A stretch of 55,728 nucleotides of DNA from Acidimicrobiaceae bacterium (lineage in GTDB: Bacteria; Actinomycetota; Acidimicrobiia; Acidimicrobiales; Palsa-688). Below the pieces are notes generated by a model. It saw nothing but the letters and a program-made list of their open reading frames with translations, was not told the DNA's origin and searched no databases. Below are positions 17,644 to 25,410 of this stretch, one piece after another (within the stretch, counting starts at the first letter, position 1; every line of letters begins with the position of its first letter). The stretch lies in contig PMHH01000125.1 in assembly GCA_003156595.1 (NCBI GenBank), forward strand, positions 1-55,728, written 5' to 3'. Made by a program: the position numbers and the translations under genes.

Positions 17644-17659
17644 TGGACTGTCAAGTCCA
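17644..17659. promoter_or_regulatory. TetR operator copy 2 (TGGACT-N4-AGTCCA)
   Basis: Same arms as the site at 17601, with centre GTCA, 43 bases further along (about four helical turns) and 20 bases before the TetR start. Likely autoregulation together with control of the divergent peroxiredoxin. Confidence 0.7.
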
Positions 17660-17679
17660 ATTACCGGGATACTGGGACT

Positions 17680-18291
17680 ATGGGAGTGCTGCCGACCACG
17701 GAGAGGGGACGTTCGACCCGACGGCGCATAGTGGCCGCGGCGAGGGAAGTGGTAGCCGAGAAGGGGGCGGCCGGAGCGAGCTTGGACGAGGTCGGGGCCC
17801 TTGCGCCCGCGTCGCGCAGCCAGCTCTATCACTACTTCGACGACAAGGACGACCTGATACGAGCGGTTGCCGAGGCAACCAACGACATTGTGCTCGACGG
17901 CCAACGGGACTTCTTCGCCGGCCTCAACACCTGGGATGGGCTTGTCCGTTGGACCGACTTTCTCGTCGCGATACAAGAGCAGCGCCACGGTCAAGGGGGC
18001 TGCCCGATTGCCACCCTCCTCGGCCAGCTCGCCGAGCAGCACGATGACATCCGAGTCGTGCTCTCCTCCGGTTTCGACCGGTGGGAAGCCCACATTCGCG
18101 ACGGCCTTGCTTCCATGGCCGCCTCCGGCGAGTTGGAGCCCGACGCTGACGTCGTATGGCTGGCGACCTCAACTCTGGCGAGTCTGGAAGGCGGTCTCGT
18201 CCTGACCCAGGCCCGCCGAGACCCCCAAGCCTTGCGCAGCGCGCTCGACGGCGCCCTGGCCCTCATCGCTACCTACCGCCCGACGGCTTGA
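17680..18291 (+). CDS. TetR-family regulator divergent from peroxiredoxin
   Basis: A 203-residue TetR protein. The N-terminal helix-turn-helix is in residues about 10-60: TRRRIVAAAREVVAEKGAAG, the second helix LDEVGALAPASRSQLYHYF, then DDKDDLIRAV. The ligand domain has GGCPIATLLGQLAEQHDD near residue 108, a cysteine-bearing segment common to the TetR_C_6-like subfamily. ATG 17680 is preferred to upstream starts because the earlier codons overlap the operators. It probably represses itself and the peroxiredoxin through the two palindromes. The cysteine could allow redox sensing, but this is a guess. Confidence 0.88.
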   Translation: MGVLPTTERGRSTRRRIVAAAREVVAEKGAAGASLDEVGALAPASRSQLYHYFDDKDDLIRAVAEATNDIVLDGQRDFFAGLNTWDGLVRWTDFLVAIQEQRHGQGGCPIATLLGQLAEQHDDIRVVLSSGFDRWEAHIRDGLASMAASGELEPDADVVWLATSTLASLEGGLVLTQARRDPQALRSALDGALALIATYRPTA

Positions 18292-18358
18292 TCGAGACCG
18301 CCATCACGGTTGGCTATCACCGTCGCCAGAAATCCCGAAGGAACAAAGTAAGGGCAGA

Positions 18359-18976
18359 TCAGTGCCTTTTGGTTGTCCGGCGGGTTCGCGTCAGAGCAGC
18401 GTCGAGCACCGCTTGAACAGTGTCGCGGACGGAAGGTGCAATTTCGGGGTCGTGGTGGTCCATGCGGGCTGCAAGTCCGGCGCCGTCGTAGATGAGGTGG
18501 AGTTGGCGTCCGAGGCTCGCAGGATCGGGGGCTCCGGCCTGCTCAGCCAGATCGGTGAACATGCAACGGATCCAGGCCCTGAACTGGTCAGCGGCATGCT
18601 CCACGAGACCGCCCGAAGGTGCCTCAGTTGAAGCGGCGATGAATGCGCAACCGTGGAAGTCGGGTTCCTGGTACTGCTGGGCTTGGGCGTCGAAGACAGC
18701 CAGGATCTTTTGGCGCGGATCGTCGACGCATTCGATCGCCTCGCTGAGTCTGTTGGTCGTTCGGTCGTGGCGAGAGGCAAGGTAGGCGGCCACCAGCTCT
18801 TCCTTGCTGCCGAAGAGGTTGTAGAGCGATGCCTTGGCCACTCCGGCGCGCTCGATGATGCGGTCGATGCCGACGGTCTGGACCCCCTCGGCGTAGAAGA
18901 GTTCGTTGGCGGCGGCGAGGAGCCGTTGCCGTGCGGGGGCTCGCTGCTCAGGCGAAGCCGGTGCAGTCGTGGTCAC
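18359..18976 (-). CDS. TetR-family regulator
   Basis: A 205-residue TetR protein with HTH residues about 15-62: ARQRLLAAANELFYAEGVQ, VGIDRIIERAGVAKASLYN and LFGSKEELVAAYLASR. The ligand domain includes DFHGCAFIAASTEAP. GTG start preceded by AAGGAGG. Its own upstream region carries a 14-base palindrome (18994-19007). The half-site AGAC also occurs in the two palindromes before the SDR at 20290, so this protein is the likely repressor of the SDR-DUF427-TetR run, all read on the minus strand. Confidence 0.88.
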   Translation of the reverse strand: MTTTAPASPEQRAPARQRLLAAANELFYAEGVQTVGIDRIIERAGVAKASLYNLFGSKEELVAAYLASRHDRTTNRLSEAIECVDDPRQKILAVFDAQAQQYQEPDFHGCAFIAASTEAPSGGLVEHAADQFRAWIRCMFTDLAEQAGAPDPASLGRQLHLIYDGAGLAARMDHHDPEIAPSVRDTVQAVLDAALTRTRRTTKRH

Positions 18977-18993
18977 GGGTTGGGCCTCCTTTC

Positions 18994-19007
18994 AGACAGG
19001 TCTGTCT
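18994..19007. promoter_or_regulatory. Palindrome AGACAG-GT-CTGTCT before tetR
   Basis: Perfect 6-base arms around GT, lying 18 bases upstream of the TetR start and overlapping the last bases of the DUF427 gene. The ATAGACAG/GTCTGTCTA look is typical of operators bound by this TetR group. Autoregulation is inferred. Confidence 0.6.
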
Positions 19008-19404
19008 ATGGTAGGTTCGATTCGCTCGGGCTGGTGGTGACGGTCACTCGGTCGGCGTAGAAGGCCACGTGGTCCTTGATGTTGGCGACGGCGGGAAAGG
19101 GGTCGTCGTAGTACCAGACGGCGGCGGTCAGATCGGCTCCGTCGCCGTCGATGATGTCGTAGTAGCTGGCCTCGCCTTTGTAGGGGCACCAGGTGTGGTG
19201 ATCGCTGCGGCGCAGCTGACTCAGGTCGACGTCGTCGAGCGGGAGATAGAGCACCGCCGGGTAGGAGGCCTCGTGCATCTCGAGGGCCCGGCTGGTTTCG
19301 GCGATGACGGAGGATCCACTACGGACTACTACGTGAGCGGGGGAAGGCTCCAAGGTGATGGGGTGGTCGGGTCCGGGCGTCTTGTGGGGGCGGGTATCGG
19401 TCAT
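19006..19404 (-). CDS. DUF427 domain protein
   Basis: A 132-residue protein with the single DUF427 domain: HVVVRSGSSVIAETSRALEM (residues 24-43), YPAVLYLPLDDVDLSQLRRS, HHTWCPYKGEASYYDI and AVWYYDDPFPAVANIKDHVA. The domain folds as a small all-beta barrel and the WCPYKG segment is its best conserved feature. Biochemical function is unknown. The gene lies between an SDR and a TetR on the same strand, 142 bases after the SDR and 29 before the TetR start, and probably shares their transcript. Confidence 0.92.
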   Translation of the reverse strand: MTDTRPHKTPGPDHPITLEPSPAHVVVRSGSSVIAETSRALEMHEASYPAVLYLPLDDVDLSQLRRSDHHTWCPYKGEASYYDIIDGDGADLTAAVWYYDDPFPAVANIKDHVAFYADRVTVTTSPSESNLP

Positions 19405-19511
19405 CGGGAGACTTCTCGGTCGATAGGTGACAGTGCGTCCGGAGACGGATCAGATTGATGGTGGCAAACATGGCGCGTGCGCAGGGAATGGAGCACTCGG
19501 GCAGAGCGAGC

Positions 19512-19567
19512 GTCGGGTTCATATCGCCGTGCGTCCGCCGTCGGGTTCATATCGCCGTGCGTCCGCC
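19512..19567. repeat. 28-base exact tandem duplication at SDR 3' end
   Basis: Two perfect 28-base copies, 19512-19539 and 19540-19567. Each contains the codons for the SDR's C-terminal GGRTAI and its TGA stop, so the gene's tail is present twice. Only the copy at 19540-19567 is used. The other is a leftover of replication slippage or unequal joining. Confidence 0.9.
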
Positions 19568-20290
19568 GTCGACGGCCAGGGTGGCTCCGGTCAAGTAGCT
19601 GGCCTTGTCCGAGCCGAGGAAGGCGATGACCTCGGCGATCTCTTCGACCTGGGCGCCTCGTCCGATCAGCGTGGTGGCGCCGAGCCTGTCGATGAGGGGC
19701 GCCTTCTCCGAGGCGCTGTACACCGGCCCGGCCGCTACGGCGTTGACCCGGACGCCCCGGGGGCTGAACTCGGCCGCCCAGGATCGGGTCATGGAGCTGA
19801 GTGCGGCTTTGGTCGCCCCGTAGGCGGCTCCGCCGTCGAGGCCGATCTGGCCAGCCATGCTGGCCAGGTTGATGATGCTGCCCGAGGACCGTTTGGCCAT
19901 GCCTGGGGCGATCCCTGCGACGAGGAAGTAGGCCGAGCGCACGTTGCCGTCGAACAGGTCGTCGAAGGTCGCCTCGTCGAGAGCCGCGGTGGGGCCGAAC
20001 CACGAAGCCCCCGCGTTGTTGACCAGGACATCGATGTCGCCGACCTGGTCGACCAGGTTGCGGACCGCGGCCACGTCTTTGAGGTCGGCGGCCACGAATC
20101 GGGCGCGGCCGCCTTGCGTCTCGATCTCCCGGACGACCTCGGCTCCACGTTTGGCGTTGCGGCCGTGGACGACGACCTCCCAACCATCGCGGGCCAGTCG
20201 CAGGGCCGTCGCTCGGCCGATACCCGAGGTCGCCCCGGTCACCAGAGCGATGCCTAACCCGGTGTCCGTGGTGGTGCTCACTGCGCTCAT
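19547..20290 (-). CDS. SDR-family oxidoreductase under TetR control
   Basis: A 247-residue classical SDR. TGATSGIG (residues 18-25) binds the cofactor, HGRNAK after strand 2 favours NADPH, NNAG is near 91-94, and Ser/Tyr/Lys are in NLASMAG and YGATKAAL. The C-terminal SYLTGATLAVDGGRTAI is standard. GAGAGAG precedes the ATG. The promoter is well defined: TTGACA and TATTTT with two 12-base palindromes. Similar SDR genes next to TetR repressors are common in actinobacteria, often induced by the SDR's substrate, but that substrate is not known here. Confidence 0.92.
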   Translation of the reverse strand: MSAVSTTTDTGLGIALVTGATSGIGRATALRLARDGWEVVVHGRNAKRGAEVVREIETQGGRARFVAADLKDVAAVRNLVDQVGDIDVLVNNAGASWFGPTAALDEATFDDLFDGNVRSAYFLVAGIAPGMAKRSSGSIINLASMAGQIGLDGGAAYGATKAALSSMTRSWAAEFSPRGVRVNAVAAGPVYSASEKAPLIDRLGATTLIGRGAQVEEIAEVIAFLGSDKASYLTGATLAVDGGRTAI

Positions 20291-20304
20291 GACTCTCTCC
20301 TAGG

Positions 20305-20355
20305 TAGACCGGTCTAGTCACCTCCGAAAATAGACCGGTCTGTTCATTCTGTCAA
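20305..20355 (-). promoter_or_regulatory. Promoter with two TAGACCGGTCTA-type operators
   Basis: Reading toward the SDR: TTGACA (20355-20350), a 17-base spacer, TATTTT (20332-20327), then the ribosome site. One palindrome, CAGACCGGTCTA (20342-20331), fills the spacer and touches the -10 box. The other, TAGACCGGTCTA (20305-20316, perfect), lies just downstream of the start point. Binding at either would block RNA polymerase, the classic TetR layout. Confidence 0.75.
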
Positions 20356-20653
20356 GAGGCACCGATGTCTGGTCTGCGTTTCTGAGGAGTCCGGCGGCTG
20401 GTCGATGATCGAGGTAGGCGGCGAGGGCGTCGCCGAGTCGTCGGCTGGCAGCCGCGCAGTAGTCGCTGGTGAGGGAGGCGGTGTGGGCGGTCGCCACGAC
20501 GTTCGGGAGGGCGAGCAGTGGCCCATCGGCCGGATAGGGCTCAGTCGGGAACACGTCGAGCCCGATGCCGGCAAGGTGCCCGGTGTTGAGGTGGGCGATG
20601 GCGGCGTCGGCGTCGCGAACCCCACGGCAAACCTGTTGCCCGGCTGCCAGCAC
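20318..20653 (-). pseudogene. D-2-hydroxyacid dehydrogenase C-terminal fragment
   Basis: About 85 codons match the end of a D-isomer 2-hydroxyacid dehydrogenase: LNTGHLAGIGLDVFPTEP, PLLALPNVVATAHTASLT (with the catalytic His) and a closing helix RRLGDALAAYLDHRP. The catalytic Arg and Glu and the Rossmann GxGxxG motif, which lie earlier, are missing, so it is inactive. Its 3' end runs into the SDR promoter, meaning that promoter region arose over or beside this remnant. Confidence 0.75.
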
Positions 20654-20679
20654 GGCTGACAGCGCAGGTCGATGTCTAC

Positions 20680-20919
20680 CTAAAGGCGGCCCGACTCAAT
20701 CGATACCGTGAGCGGACCGATCCGGCGCAGGGCTCGGAGAATGAACTGGTCGTCGCCCAGGACATCGGCGTGTATGCCGGTCACCCCTCTCGCCCGAGCG
20801 CTGTCGAGCAAGGACGCAGTCAGCCGGGTTCCGACGCCTTGGCGCTGCCAGCCGTCTTCTACCAGCACTGCCAGCTCGAAGATTCCGGTGGCACCGACAC
20901 CGAGAGTGGCCACACCCAC
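20680..20919 (-). pseudogene. GNAT acetyltransferase fragment
   Basis: A 79-codon C-terminal part of a GNAT N-acetyltransferase. The acetyl-CoA loop is RQGVGTRL in GIFELAVLVEDGWQRQGVGT, followed by helix LLDSARARGVTGIHADVL. The same frame remains open upstream to at least 21040 and reads FTDGAAYFEALLRDRP, so more of the domain persists there, but no good start was found and it overlaps the start of the next TetR gene on the other strand. Probably a decayed or 5'-truncated gene. Confidence 0.55.
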
Positions 20920-21027
20920 GCAGGTCGAGCGGTACCAAGCGAGCCGAGTTTCGTCGACTGGTCGATCCCGCAGCAGTGCTTCGAAGTAGGCCGCACCGTC
21001 GGTGAACTGTGAAAGCGGTGGAACAAG

Positions 21028-21753
21028 GTGGCACGCGAGCAGCGGGCCAGCATGGCGAGGACGGCTACCGGCTCAGGGCCGAAGGGGGCTCTCGTGACGG
21101 CCGCCAGAGCGTCGCAGCCTCGACCACTTCCCCCTCGGGAGCGGATGGTACGAAGCGCCGCACAGCTCATCCGACGCCAGGGCGTGTCGGGGACCGGTAT
21201 GAGAGAAATCGTGACCGAGGCGGACGCGCCCCGAGGATCGCTTCAGCACTATTTTCCGGGCGGCAAAGAAGAACTGGTCTCCGACGCCCTGCTCTGGATG
21301 GGCGACGTGGCGGCCCGGCGGATACGGCGATGTCTCAGCGAGCTGCAGTCGAGAACACCCAGCGCTCTGCTGGCTTCGATTGTCGACACCTGGCGACGTG
21401 ATCTGATCGACGAGCAGTTCTCGGCCGGGTGCCCCCTGGTTGCCGCCGCAGCGGATACGGCAGCCACCAGCAAGCAGCTGCGCCAAGTGCTCCGGCGTGC
21501 ATTCGACGGTTGGATCGAACCGCTCTCTGAGAGCTTGATCGACCTCGGCGTACCCCCGGAGCGTTCCGACAATCTCGCCGTTGTGGTCATCGCCGCCCTC
21601 GAGGGAGCCATCATCTTGGCCCGGATAAGACGCGACCTGACCCCATTCGATGCCCTCGTCCTCGAGCTTGGACCTTTGCTCGACGCCGTTGCCCGTCCCA
21701 CCGAGGGCCGAAGAAGAGCCAGCCCACCGTCTCGCATCACACCCAGGTGCTAG
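21028..21753 (+). CDS. TetR-family regulator (LmrA/YxaF-like)
   Basis: A TetR protein with HTH residues about 40-85: RERMVRSAAQLIRRQGVSG, REIVTEADAPRGSLQHYF and PGGKEELVSDAL, the last being the hallmark of the LmrA/YxaF subfamily. The segment GCPLVAAAADTAATSKQL follows in the ligand domain. Start is uncertain: GTG 21028 or ATG 21052. The last 18 codons are basic and unlike the family, and they overlap an ArsR remnant in another frame, so the natural C-terminus may have been lost by fusion to that fragment. Target genes are unknown. Confidence 0.82.
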   Translation: MAREQRASMARTATGSGPKGALVTAARASQPRPLPPRERMVRSAAQLIRRQGVSGTGMREIVTEADAPRGSLQHYFPGGKEELVSDALLWMGDVAARRIRRCLSELQSRTPSALLASIVDTWRRDLIDEQFSAGCPLVAAAADTAATSKQLRQVLRRAFDGWIEPLSESLIDLGVPPERSDNLAVVVIAALEGAIILARIRRDLTPFDALVLELGPLLDAVARPTEGRRRASPPSRITPRC

Positions 21754-21857
21754 CCGAGGCCGGGCTACTGGTGGGCGAGAAGCGCGGTCGTTGGACGTGG
21801 TGGCGGGTAGCGCCGGGGCCCGGGTATTGTGCCGCCAAGTCGGTAAGTATAGAGTGA
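21717..21857 (+). pseudogene. ArsR-family HTH fragment
   Basis: About 46 codons reading SQPTVSHHTQVLAEAGLLVG and EKRGRWTWWRV, the recognition helix and wing of an ArsR/SmtB regulator, ending at the TGA 21855-21857. The first half of the domain is absent and replaced by the tail of the TetR gene in another frame. An intact ArsR gene starts only 10 bases later, so a duplication or replacement of ArsR genes may have happened here. Confidence 0.65.
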
Positions 21858-21866
21858 CGGTTAGTC

Positions 21867-22184
21867 ATGGCTGACCAATCTTCGGCTTTGTTGGCGCTCG
21901 GGGATCCAACCCGGTTGGCAATCGTCGAACACCTGATCCAGCGTCCGCTGGCCGTCGTGGACTTGGCGAAAGAACTTCCCGTTACCCGGCCTGCCGTCTC
22001 GCAGCACCTGAGGATCCTGAAGGACGCGGGGCTTGTCATCGACGAACGAGCTGGCAATCGCCGCATCTATCGGGTCGACCCTGATGCCCTGGCCGCGTTG
22101 CGTGGTCATCTTGATCGGTTCTGGGAGAAGGCCCTGGCCGCCTACAAGACGACCGCCGAGCAACCAGACGAAAAGGAGAACTGA
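21867..22184 (+). CDS. ArsR-family HTH regulator
   Basis: A 105-residue winged-helix protein. ALLALGDPTRLAIVEHLIQR opens the domain, PVTRPAVSQHLRILKDAGLV is the recognition helix region (about residues 38-57) and NRRIYRVDPDALAAL is the wing. There are no cysteine pairs typical of metal sensors, so it belongs to the non-metal group that pairs with SRPBCC proteins. Its stop overlaps the next gene's ATG (TGATG at 22182-22186), showing translational coupling. It likely represses its own two-gene operon. Confidence 0.92.
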   Translation: MADQSSALLALGDPTRLAIVEHLIQRPLAVVDLAKELPVTRPAVSQHLRILKDAGLVIDERAGNRRIYRVDPDALAALRGHLDRFWEKALAAYKTTAEQPDEKEN

Positions 22185-22669
22185 TGAGCGATCAATCCGC
22201 AGCGACTTCGGTACGTCACTCGGTCGTAGTGGACGCCCCGATCGACAAGGCGTTCCGGGTGTTCACGGAGGACTTTGGCCGGTTCAAGCCGCCCGAGCAC
22301 AACCTGCTCGGTGCCGAGATCGCCGAGACGGTGTTCGAGCCCCGGGTGGGCGGCCACCTCTACGACCGAGGCATCGACGGTAGCGAGTGCCGTTGGGCCC
22401 GGGTCCTCGCCTACGAGCCGCCCCACCGCGTGGTCATCAGCTGGGATATCGGCCCGACCTGGCAGATCGAGACCGACCCGGAGAAGACGAGCGAGGTGGA
22501 GGTGCGCTTCATCGCCGAGGGGGTCGAGCGCACCCGGGTCGAGCTCGAACACCGCCACCTGGACCGCCACGGCGAGGGATGGCAGGGGGTTCGAGAAGGC
22601 GTGGACAGCGACCAGGGCTGGCCGCTGTATCTGCAGGGCTTCTCCGCCTTGTTCGCCGAGGACGTCTGA
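22184..22669 (+). CDS. SRPBCC (AHSA1-like) protein
   Basis: A 161-residue START/Bet v1-like protein of the AHSA1 group. Typical segments are HSVVVDAPIDKAFRVFTEDF (residues 12-31), ETVFEPRVGGHLYDRG and the C-terminal helix GWPLYLQGFSALF. The fold makes a deep hydrophobic pocket, so it probably binds a small lipid or aromatic ligand. Coupled to the ArsR gene by a TGATG overlap, an arrangement found throughout actinobacteria. Ligand unknown. Confidence 0.92.
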   Translation: MSDQSAATSVRHSVVVDAPIDKAFRVFTEDFGRFKPPEHNLLGAEIAETVFEPRVGGHLYDRGIDGSECRWARVLAYEPPHRVVISWDIGPTWQIETDPEKTSEVEVRFIAEGVERTRVELEHRHLDRHGEGWQGVREGVDSDQGWPLYLQGFSALFAEDV

Positions 22670-22867
22670 CGTGCCGATAGCAACGGTGGAGGGTTGACCG
22701 CCGGCCGGACGAGGCGTTCGGGCGTCCATGGCATCGACGGGTTGATCCGCCTACGACTCGGGTTCAAGGGGCGATCAGCGGGCGCGATGAGTTCCGACTC
22801 CACCGCCGGTATGTATTGACGAGTTCGCCGGAATACGCCGGACGAACCGATCACAAGGGAGAATCCG

Positions 22868-23278
22868 ATGTCAGACAGTCGTGCGGAAGACGAGGCCGCC
22901 ATCCAGTCCGTACTGGTCGACTCCTACAAGGCGTGGGAGGCTGGCGACGCCTTCGGCATGGTCGCCAACTACACCGCGGACGCGTCCGCCATCATGACCG
23001 GCTCGCGCCGCGACAGCCGTGACGTGATCCGCGAGAACATGGCCCTGGCCTTCGAGGGGCCACTCAAGGGCAGCTCGACCTATAACAATCAGCTCAGCCT
23101 CCGCTTCGTCGGCAGGGACGCCGCGATCGTCGTTAGCGAATCGGGCATCCTGTTCGCGGGCGAGACCGAGGTTCCGGACACGGGTAAGGTGAACGCGATC
23201 TGGGTTTTCGAGAAGCGGGACGGCCAGTCGCTGATCGCCGCCTATCACAACAGCCCGGTGCTGGCACCTGGGCAGTGA
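22868..23278 (+). CDS. SgcJ/EcaC-type (SnoaL/DUF4440) protein
   Basis: A 136-residue NTF2-like protein of the SgcJ/EcaC family. RAEDEAAIQSVLVDSYKAWE and VANYTADASAIM start the domain and NAIWVFEKRDGQSLIAAYHN closes it. AAGGGAG lies 6 bases before the ATG. It is followed by an ECF sigma gene 25 bases later in the same direction, with a GGAGGGG ribosome site between, so the two probably form an operon. Function of the family is not settled; some members sit in enediyne clusters. Confidence 0.88.
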   Translation: MSDSRAEDEAAIQSVLVDSYKAWEAGDAFGMVANYTADASAIMTGSRRDSRDVIRENMALAFEGPLKGSSTYNNQLSLRFVGRDAAIVVSESGILFAGETEVPDTGKVNAIWVFEKRDGQSLIAAYHNSPVLAPGQ

Positions 23279-23303
23279 GCCCTGATAGGAACAGAGGAGG
23301 GGC

Positions 23304-24272
23304 GTGGACGTGACGACGAAGGTAGAAGGCCTCGATCCCCTCGTCGAACCGTTCCGGACGGAGCTCCTGGCGTACTGCTACCGGATGCTCGGCTCGGCTC
23401 ACGACGCAGAGGACTTGGTCCAGGACACGTACCTGAGGGCGTGGCGGGCGCGGGAGCAGTACGACGAGACTCGCAGTTCACTGCGCACCTGGCTCTACCG
23501 GATCGCGACGAACGCCTGCCTGACCGCCTTGGAGGTCCGCGGCCGCCGACCGCTGCCGTCGGGGTCGGTGGCCGCGTCGGACCCGCTTGGGCCGCTTGTC
23601 CAGGGAGAGAACGTCGCCTGGCTCCAGCCTTTGCCGGACTCGTGGCTGGATGCGGGCGATCCGGCTAGAGCCGTGATCGACCGCAGCAGCCTGCGCTTGG
23701 CGTTCCCCGCTGCCCTGCAGCACCTGTCGGCCCGTCAGCGTGGTGCGCTGATCCTGCGCGACGTGCTCAGCTTCTCCGCGTCCGAGGCCGCGGAAATCCT
23801 CGGCACTACCGTCGTATCGGTAAACAGTTCGCTGCAGCGGGCGCGTACCCGTGTGAAGGAAGTCGGGGTCCGGCAGGAACGTCTCAGCGAGCCGTCCGCA
23901 GCCGAGCAGCGCGCCTGGGTCGATCGCTACATGAAGGCGTTCGAGCACGACGACGTCGAGGGTCTCAAGCGGCTGCTCACCGAGGACGTCATCATGGAGA
24001 TGCCGCCGATGCTCAACTGGTTTGCCGGCCCCGGCAACTACGGCCTGTTCATGGAGTGGGTCTTCGAGCAGGCCGGAACGGACTGGTGTCTGAAGGCAGT
24101 CGCGGCCAACGGCCAGCCCGGGTTCGCCGCCTATCGGCGCGTCGGTGGCGGATACGAGTTGCACACGCTCCAGATCTTCACCGTCACCGCCGAGGGCATC
24201 AGCCGGAATTCGGTGTTTCAGGATTCCGAGGTCTTCGCGTCTTTCGGTCTGGCGGCCGGACTCGACACCTAG
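23304..24272 (+). CDS. ECF sigma factor with SnoaL-like C-terminal domain
   Basis: A 322-residue extracytoplasmic-function sigma factor of the SigG/SigX5 (TIGR02960) type. Region 2 is at about 14-80 (ELLAYCYRMLGSAHDAEDLV, LRTWLYRIATNACL), region 4 at about 133-190 (LSARQRGALILRDVLSFSAS and VSVNSSLQRARTRV). A SnoaL-like domain runs from about 200 to the end (WVDRYMKAFEHDDVEGLKRL). In this class the C-terminal domain is thought to control activity instead of a separate anti-sigma factor. GTG start in GAGGGGCGTGG. Its regulon is not identifiable from the window. Confidence 0.92.
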   Translation: MDVTTKVEGLDPLVEPFRTELLAYCYRMLGSAHDAEDLVQDTYLRAWRAREQYDETRSSLRTWLYRIATNACLTALEVRGRRPLPSGSVAASDPLGPLVQGENVAWLQPLPDSWLDAGDPARAVIDRSSLRLAFPAALQHLSARQRGALILRDVLSFSASEAAEILGTTVVSVNSSLQRARTRVKEVGVRQERLSEPSAAEQRAWVDRYMKAFEHDDVEGLKRLLTEDVIMEMPPMLNWFAGPGNYGLFMEWVFEQAGTDWCLKAVAANGQPGFAAYRRVGGGYELHTLQIFTVTAEGISRNSVFQDSEVFASFGLAAGLDT

Positions 24273-24314
24273 GGACCTTGTGTTTCGGCCTCTGACCAGC
24301 CCGCACCAGGCGGA

Positions 24315-25400
24315 TCAGAGGTGGTAGAGCAGGATGCCAGCCTCTTCGCGGCGTTGAACTGCGCTCGTAGCCCGCAAGCGTTCCAAGTGGGCGAAGGTTT
24401 CGGCCTCGGCCATGGAGCCCCATGACCGCGGGGCGAACAGCTCGTGCGATAGTTCGATGACGTTGGCCCAGCCTGCGGCGTCACAGATCTCGTGCAGTCG
24501 TTCCAAGCGCTCGTCGTGGTGGCGCTTGATCTCCTCAGCCCGACCCGCCAGATCGTGGAACGGCTGGCCGTGCGCCGGCAGCACGATCGACACGTCGGGC
24601 AGGTCGGACAAACGGTCAAGCGACTCGATGTACATGAGAAGTGGGTCACCCGGTATCAGCCCGGAAATGTGCGGGGTGATGGTGGGCAACACCTGGTCGC
24701 CAGCCAGCAGCACACCGCCCTCCTCGTCGTAGAGGCAGAGATGGTCGTCGGTGTGGCCAGGGGTGAAGAGGCCGACCCAGTCGCGCCCGCCCAACGTGAT
24801 GTGGTCGCAATCGGCCACACGGAGCGAAGGGCGGGGCACCTTGAACCACTTGAACAGGTCAGCCCGGTGGGCCAGCATCTCGGCTCGGTGTTCGGGTGGT
24901 GGCCCGATGGTTGAGCCGCCCCAGGGTGAGGGGCGCTCGATGCGGATACTCGGGATCGGGCTCTCACCCGGATCGATGTCGTCGGCCGCCTCGAGCTCGC
25001 GATCGTCAATGTCAGCCAGATCGAAGAAGGTGCGGAAGCGGTCGGAGGCCACAATAGCGGCACCGCTTTCCTCGGCGAGGAGCCCTGCGCCACCGAAGTG
25101 GTCAGGGTGCGAATGCGTAACGATAATGGTGTGGACCCGTTCCAATGGTATGCCCGCCGCGTCCATGCGGCTCCGGAGCGTCTTCCACGACTCCTCGCCC
25201 GGAAGACCTGGATCGATGAGTGCAAAGCCCTTGTCATCCTCGAGGGCGTAGGTGTTGACGTGGCCTAGGCCGGTGAAATTGATGGGCAGCTGTAGTCGCA
25301 GGACGCCAGTTGCGACCTCGACGATATCCGGCGAGGCATCCATCTGTTCCTGTTTGGGTGGCCGAGGGGCCGGTGCCTCGGTCGATTCGAACGTCGTCAC
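24315..25400 (-). CDS. MBL-fold metallo-hydrolase
   Basis: A 361-residue metallo-beta-lactamase-fold protein. The first metal motif is VTHSHPDHFGG (about residues 90-100), later ligands are in FTPGHTDDHLC and the aspartate of LLAGDQVLPTI, and the last His is in LPAHGQPFHDL. A C-terminal helical region follows, as in the LACTB2-like group. GTG at 25400 lies 10 bases after the P450 stop; ATG at 25343 is the alternative. Co-transcribed with the P450 and divergent from a TetR. It probably hydrolyses a thioester or lactone made in the same pathway. Confidence 0.88.
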   Translation of the reverse strand: MTTFESTEAPAPRPPKQEQMDASPDIVEVATGVLRLQLPINFTGLGHVNTYALEDDKGFALIDPGLPGEESWKTLRSRMDAAGIPLERVHTIIVTHSHPDHFGGAGLLAEESGAAIVASDRFRTFFDLADIDDRELEAADDIDPGESPIPSIRIERPSPWGGSTIGPPPEHRAEMLAHRADLFKWFKVPRPSLRVADCDHITLGGRDWVGLFTPGHTDDHLCLYDEEGGVLLAGDQVLPTITPHISGLIPGDPLLMYIESLDRLSDLPDVSIVLPAHGQPFHDLAGRAEEIKRHHDERLERLHEICDAAGWANVIELSHELFAPRSWGSMAEAETFAHLERLRATSAVQRREEAGILLYHL

Positions 25401-25410
25401 GAAGGTAACA

